DNA from: Rhexocercosporidium sp. MPI-PUGE-AT-0058
Taxonomy: Eukaryota > Ascomycota > Leotiomycetes > Helotiales
Direction of reading: 5' to 3'
Length of the DNA stretch: 64,000 bases
NCBI GenBank assembly: GCA_020746875.1
Contig: JAGTJL010000021.1
Coordinates: forward strand, 310,001 to 374,000
Shown here: positions 58,561 to 64,000 of the stretch, piece after piece
Layout of the letters: each line of letters starts with the position of its first letter
Numbering within the stretch: the first letter of the stretch is position 1
The notes under the pieces: generated by a model
What the model was told of the DNA's origin: nothing
What the model saw: only the letters and a program-made list of their open reading frames with translations
Database searches by the model: none
Made by a program: the position numbers and the translations under genes

Positions 58561-60829
58561 GTCTAATATTAATACTTTTGACTTTTTAACTTCCGTAATT
58601 TATAAGCCCGGAATACGACGCGTTATTAATAGCTGCCGATAATACGGAAGTTTAAGTTACCGCCTCGTCGATCGACAAAGTATTACTTATAGCGACCGCA
58701 AAAGCGCTTAAGATTATAAAAAAGCTAAGGTTTACGGTATTAAAAGAGACTCAGGCTTTCCGCTATATTATATTTAAGTAATTAAATAACGTTATTATAA
58801 ATCGTTAAGTTTATTATAAATAATATTAATATTTAATACCTAAAGGCTTTATTAAAATTCTCGCGAGTCTTCGTTACTTCGGTAATTAAAATAGCTCGCC
58901 GTAATAGTAATATTAATAATAAAAAAAAGAAAAAGATAAAGATAAAAATATAAATATAACTTATCGCTGCATACGTCGTAATAATGTTAAGCGTAAGGCG
59001 GCTGCTACTATTATTAAGAAAAAAAAGAAAAAGAAGAAGTTTAGCCTTTCTTATAAAAGATTAAATAGCGAGCTGACCGAGCTTTTATTAAAAGAAAAAA
59101 AAGACTTCTTTAATAAAGATTAAAAGGCCTTATTTTAAATTAATTTCGGTAGTCTTTTATAACCGTTACTTTTTTTAAATCCTTATACAAAAGTAGCCGT
59201 TTATAATAAAATCGATAGCTAAGTCTTTATTAGAGTACGGTCGTAAGGCCCTGTTAATACTTTAAATTAAAAGATAAATAACTATTAATTAACGTCGTCG
59301 TTTTATTATTTTAAAAGGAAGTTATAATTTATTATTTTCTAAGTAATTATAATCGTCTTTCTTTAATTCCCAAGCCTTAAGCTATTCGGACAAGTTCCGG
59401 AGTAGTCCCGGTTTATTAAAATACGCCGTATGAAAATCTCTTAATTTATAAGGCGACCTCATTAAATTAAAGGCATTATATTATTATATATCGAGATTAT
59501 AGCTTAGTTATTTTACCTAATATTTAAATACGTTATAATATAATTTAATATTAAGGATTTCCTCGATTTCCTATTCCTCCTGACTCTCGATAACCTCTGG
59601 AAGAGGTTTCGGCGTCTCTTAATTTAATAAAAAGTCTTTTAAGTCTTTAAAAAAAAGTTCTAGTACAAATACGTCGTATATTTAAGAGCTTATAAATAAT
59701 TCTAGCTTATAAGAGTAACTTACCTTCTTTAAAATCTTAAAAGAGCTTTCTTATTAATTTATAAACTTACGACTAAAACGGTAGCTCTTAAGGTTCTTAA
59801 TTAATAAAAAAACCTCTTCTCCGACTTCTTAAACGATAAGCTTTTGTTTTTAATCCGTTACGCGAGCTATACGGTCTTAAGCGGCTTATATATTTCTTTT
59901 AATAATTTTCTATGCTTATTTTATATATTAAATTAGCTTCTTTACGTCGGCGTAATTAAGCTTTTTTAATAAAGTAATAACTTTAAGCGTCTTCTAGTCT
60001 TAGTTATTACGTAATTTTATGCCAAATTTAAGCTAATATAGAGTTATATTAATAAATTCGTAAAGTAAAGATATTTAAGTTCTATTAATTAAAAGTATTA
60101 ATTCACTTTAGTTATCTTAATAATAAGTAATAAATAATCTAAGCTTTTAATCGATATAACGATTTATAATCTCTGTTTGTTTATCCGTTTTCTTATAATA
60201 AATTATAAAAAGCTTAATCTTAACGCTGATAATACGACAGAATTCTTTTTAAAAAGAAGAGATAAATTAAGCGCCGCGGTTAAATATAATTGTCTTTAAA
60301 ATGTGTTCAAATCGGTAAATCTATTAAATAAATAATTAAGTAATACTATAAGCGTTAATATTTTAATAATAAGGAATTATAACGGAATCCTTTCCGAGGC
60401 AATTAATAAATATTAAAATTTAATTAAAACCGTATTTATTCTTTAAAAAATCTTTATAATTTATATATAAGTGCTATATAAGGTATACGGGAATAAGTAA
60501 AAAGTATAAAAACTCTTACTGCTTAGTTTATTTAAAATAAGAGTATTAATAAGCTCTGTAATTTCTTATATACCGAATGTAATCCGAACTTATTCCGAAT
60601 TAATAATACTTAAAAGCAAGGAGCTAGTAAGTCTTCTTTTTATTTAAATGCGCTATAAACGGCTAATTATAGGCCTCTCGGATCAGTTTAATATATAACG
60701 GGGTATTTCTTTATATATATAAACGGCTTTTAAAGTATAAGAGTCCGTTTATTATTATATAATTCTTAAATAAAGACTTCCGTTCTTTTATAAAAGACTC
60801 GCGATTATCTTAATAAAGCTTTTTAATAA

Positions 60830-62160
60830 GATTAAATAAAATTCTAAGTAATTTTAGAATCGAATCGTTAACGGCGTTTTCCGTTTTTAGAGAGAGAAGA
60901 TAAAAAGAAATAACGTTAATTATAAACTTGTTTATTAACTCCGTATTAATTCTAAAATTAAAGCGATTAAGCGTAAATAAGATTTTAAATCGGCTATTTA
61001 ATTTCATTTTCTCTTAGACTTTTAAATCTTACTCTTTCCGGCTGAGAATATTAGCTTTTTAATTTTATTTATTTAGCGTATATATAATTTAAAAATTAAA
61101 ATTAAATAAGAATTTTATTTATCGAGCCTACTTATTTATAAGGACTTTTATTATTATAAAATACTTTAGAAATCGGTAGTCCGAATATACTCCGAGTCTA
61201 GTCCGAATAAATATAAGTTTAAGACGCTACTTATAGAACGATCCCACGATTATATAAAGTTTTTTATCGTAGATTTCTTAATTAAGTTTATAATTATTTA
61301 AGACGTAAAAATAAAATCCTAAAAAGTATTATAATCCGTTAGCGTATTATTAAAAAATTACGCTTGTAATTACTTTATTAAAAACGTCGGTTTTTAATCG
61401 CGTTAATAAGTCGGGGTTAAAATAATAAATCTTTTATATAATTAATAATTAATTCCGTAATTTTTTAAAAGCTTTTTTATATTCTTCCGTCTAATTCCAG
61501 GGAATCGTAAGTCGAGTAAGCGTAAAAAAAAGCTTCGCGATAAATCTAAAATTATAAATAAATTATTAATAAAAACCGTAAAAACTTAAAAAAAACTTCG
61601 TTATTATAATAATTTTTAAATATTTCCAGTTCCGTAACGGCTTTACTTTCTTTAAGTCGACTTTAATTCCTTTTATAATTATAATATAACCTAAGTATTT
61701 AATGCGAGTAACGTAAAATTCACATTTCTTAATATTAATTTATAAGCTAACTTTTATAAGCCGTTTTAGAACTATTTTAACGTATTTTTTATACTCCTCT
61801 ATCGATTCCAAATAAATTAGGATATCGTTAAAGTATATTATATAAAAGTCGTTTAAATAATCTAATAATACGTCGTTTATATAACGTTAATACGTACTTA
61901 GTCTGTTATAAAGTCCAAAAGGTAATACTTTGTATTTATAAGTCTTATATTTAATACGGAAAGTCGTATACTCTTCCGACTCGGGGTCCATTCGAATACG
62001 ATTAAATGCGGCCTAAATATCGAGTTTAATAAATACTTTAGCTTTTGATATATAAAAAAGGAACTCGTTAATTCTTAATATAAAATATAAGTCTTTCCGC
62101 GTTAGCGTATTTAAACGACGGTAATTAATATAAAAACGTAACCTTTTATTACTTTTCTTT
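60830..62160 (-). mobile_element. RIP-mutated Ty3/gypsy Pol remains, element B
   Basis: Minus strand, read through stops. Reverse transcriptase from about 62040: KVFIKLDI, then FNRIRMDPESEEYTTFR, KVLPFGL, RYINDVLLDYL, and the catalytic box FYIIYFNDILIYLESIEEYK at about 61845-61790, where the first Asp of the F-D-D box has become Asn (GAC to AAC). It continues KYVKIVLKRL and INIKKCEFYVTRIKYLGYII to about 61690. RNase H start near 61490: TEEYKKAFKKLR. Linker at about 61080-60990: IIYTLNK and KANILSRKE (normally YRPGKQN, KADALSRRE). The family differs from element A, so two gypsy lineages were hit. Integrase should lie below 60800. LTRs are not resolved. Confidence 0.85.
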
Positions 62161-63289
62161 ATAAAAAAAATAAAAAAGATAAAAAGACTTTAATTCGTTT
62201 TAATAAACCTTTTATTAAAGTTCTTTAAGAAATATTCTTTTAATACTTTTAACTTCTTTATTAATTAATAATATAAAAGAGAATAAGAATTAAGTAATAA
62301 AGCTTTTAATTAAATCTTATAATTGTAATATTAATAAAGTAATAAAACGTTTAATTCCGTCTTAAAAAATACTTTTTTAAAAAGTTAATATTACTTTAAA
62401 AGCTTTTCGGCCATAATTTAAAAAGTATTTAAATCCTTCTTTTTATATTTTTCTTATAAGACTCGGTTTACTTTATAAATATTAATTATAAAAAACTTAA
62501 TATTCTTGCTTTTTATATTAAAATAAAATGCGTTTACGTTAATTTTATAAATAAAAAAGGAAGTTCTTTGCGGAGTTATAATAAATTTTAGGCGACGGCG
62601 TAATTATAAATAAGGCTTCTTTGCTTTTAGTTTTCTAACCGACTTTAATAATAAAAGTTCTGGAGCTGTTTCTGGCTCTTATTCCTTAAAAGGATTCTCT
62701 AATAACGTTAATACTTATATATAATTAATAATAAATTAATAATATCGTCGTTTTTAATTAATTTAATTTATAATTAAGTTACGCCGGTTAGTATTCAGTT
62801 AATAATAGTTAATAATTCTTACTTTAGCCTTAATAAAAAGCAATATAACTAACTCTTTCGTTTAACGGGGAGTTCGTAGGTATACGAAAGGCTATATAAG
62901 ACGATTATTAACTGAATCGAGTTTAACGCGAAAGCGTCTTATTTATTTAACGTTAATTATTATATTTTAATTTTCTAAGTTAAATATAATAAAAAGGCAA
63001 TTATATATGTATAGTATAAAAGTGGATTAAAGCGCTATGAGCAGTTGTAATTGAATTAAAGTAATTAATTATTATTTTAAAAGCTCTAAGAATCAGAAGA
63101 AGATAATTATTTTCTTAAAAGCGGTCTATAATAGCAGAACCTAATTAAGTCACGTATAATACCAAGAGAGCAGCTGCCCGTGCTTATACGATATACCCCT
63201 TAGGCAATTAACAGTAATAAGCCACTATTATTATAATTAACTATATTAAGCGAGAGCAAATAATAAGAAAGAATTAAATAAATAAATTC

Positions 63290-63990
63290 ACTTATATACG
63301 GTAATTAAGCAAACAACCTGATTATATAAACCAACGATTTTCCCACTAAACCTAAACTTATAAACACTCGATAATACACAAATCAACTACTCTCGATCTA
63401 CTACTTAATTAATCCATCAATTAATTAATTAATTAATTACTCTTTTTAATACTATAAGTATTTCTAAGCGCTCCGCCAGAATTATTATAACAGAACGACG
63501 ATTTACTCGCTAAAGCAAAGTAAATAGCTCGATTTTCAATCTATTAATTTCGATCTACTAATCGGAGATTAATTAATTAAAGATTAATTAATTAAAAAAC
63601 AACCGCTAACTTATAATAAGTTAAAGCTATTATTAATAGCAAAAAGAAAATCGTCGCTAAAGCACAATTATCGGCTGCTCCTGTCCCCGCCCCCGCTCCT
63701 CGCCGTGCCGCTGCTACTCCTCGGGCTTTAAAGCACTTAATAAGTGCTCGTATAATAATTTATTTAAATTATATTAATAACGCCTTTTAAATAAAAGGTA
63801 GCGATTAATACTATAATACCGTTAAAAAGGGTACTCGCTGCTTCGCCTGCTCGTCCGGCCACAAGTACGTAATTACTCCCGCTATTACTTAAGCTCTTTT
63901 CCTCGCATATTATAATACGTTAAAAAATAAAATTAATAAAAAGGTAAGTCGATTCAGCTACTCTTTTCTTACTTTTTAATTTATTATTGA
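63290..63990 (+). mobile_element. 5' part of another plus-strand retroelement (leader and gag-like start)
   Basis: 63290-63440 is a leader-like stretch in which CpA survives but TpG is almost absent. A run of AATT repeats follows (about 63419-63439). At 63661-63730 a GC-rich island encodes SAAPVPAPAPRRAAATPRAL, and at about 63815-63880 KGTRCFACSSGHKYV, a Cys-knuckle-like motif. This has the look of the N-terminal part of a gag-like ORF of a less mutated element running off the window end. Confidence 0.45.
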
Positions 63991-64000
63991 TTTTTTTAAG

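Larger units (their letters stand above)
44860..64000. repeat. AT-rich RIP-mutated transposon block
   Basis: About 19 kb of sequence dominated by TAA, TTA and TATA words. CpA and TpG are rare while CpG and TpA stay common (for example across 47000-50000 and 53000-57000). This is the expected product of RIP, which turns CpA into TpA on either strand of duplicated DNA in ascomycetes. Almost no open frame exceeds 60 codons, but translating through stops reveals Ty3/gypsy Pol fragments, listed separately. Such blocks are usually heterochromatic. It continues past the window end. The stretch 45300-45660 is less AT-rich and keeps GC-rich words (GGCGGCCAGAGGGCGC near 45475). Confidence 0.93.

Noticed and set aside
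60810..61007. Minus-strand frame of 65 codons
   Set aside because: Not a gene of its own; its start is a fragment of the element B linker region that happens to lack stops.

Overview
The window is nuclear DNA of a filamentous ascomycete (Pezizomycotina). The evidence is short GT-AG introns (about 46-130 nt) with CTAAC/CTGAC-type branch sites, fungal families (NmrA-like, LaeA-like methyltransferase, 2EXR, HET, bZIP-like regulator), and a long block carrying the signature of repeat-induced point mutation (RIP). No bacterial-type operon, CRISPR array, rRNA or convincing tRNA was seen. I do not assign a species.

Region 1 (1-25 kb) is a normal euchromatic gene block. In order it holds the 3' end of an NmrA-like oxidoreductase gene, a LaeA-type methyltransferase, a COMT-type O-methyltransferase, a doubtful short spliced ORF, a newly resolved 67-residue spliced CaaX protein gene, the ribosome quality control factor Rqc2/Tae2/NEMF, a 2EXR protein, a bZIP-like regulator and an Arg/Ser-rich unknown protein. 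Two methyltransferases and an NmrA protein lie near each other, but there is no polyketide synthase, NRPS or terpene synthase, so I do not call a metabolite cluster.

Region 2 (25.9-43.3 kb) mixes intact and broken genes. A HET-domain gene (25.9-27.6), a multi-pass membrane protein gene (28.2-31.5), an unknown gene (40.4-41.4) and a PHO4-type phosphate permease gene (41.8-43.3) each carry several frameshifts and/or stops. Among them sit three intact genes: a secreted Ala/Gly/Lys-rich protein built from seven exons with only phase-0 introns (32.3-33.3), a LigB/DODA-type extradiol dioxygenase (34.9-35.9) and a bleomycin hydrolase-type cysteine peptidase (36.1-37.7). A possible unknown gene lies at 44.1-44.6.

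Region 3 (about 44.8-64 kb) is very AT-rich, nearly without ORFs, and depleted in CpA and TpG but not CpG, which is the RIP pattern. Reading through the stops, I recognise Ty3/gypsy Pol remains on the minus strand in two places (reverse transcriptase, RNase H-integrase linker and, in one, the integrase zinc finger). There are also plus-strand GC islands that look gag-like, a possible LTR with a 10-bp tandem repeat, and a diverged direct repeat at the border. The picture is a euchromatic arm grading through a belt of dying accessory genes into a silenced transposon graveyard.
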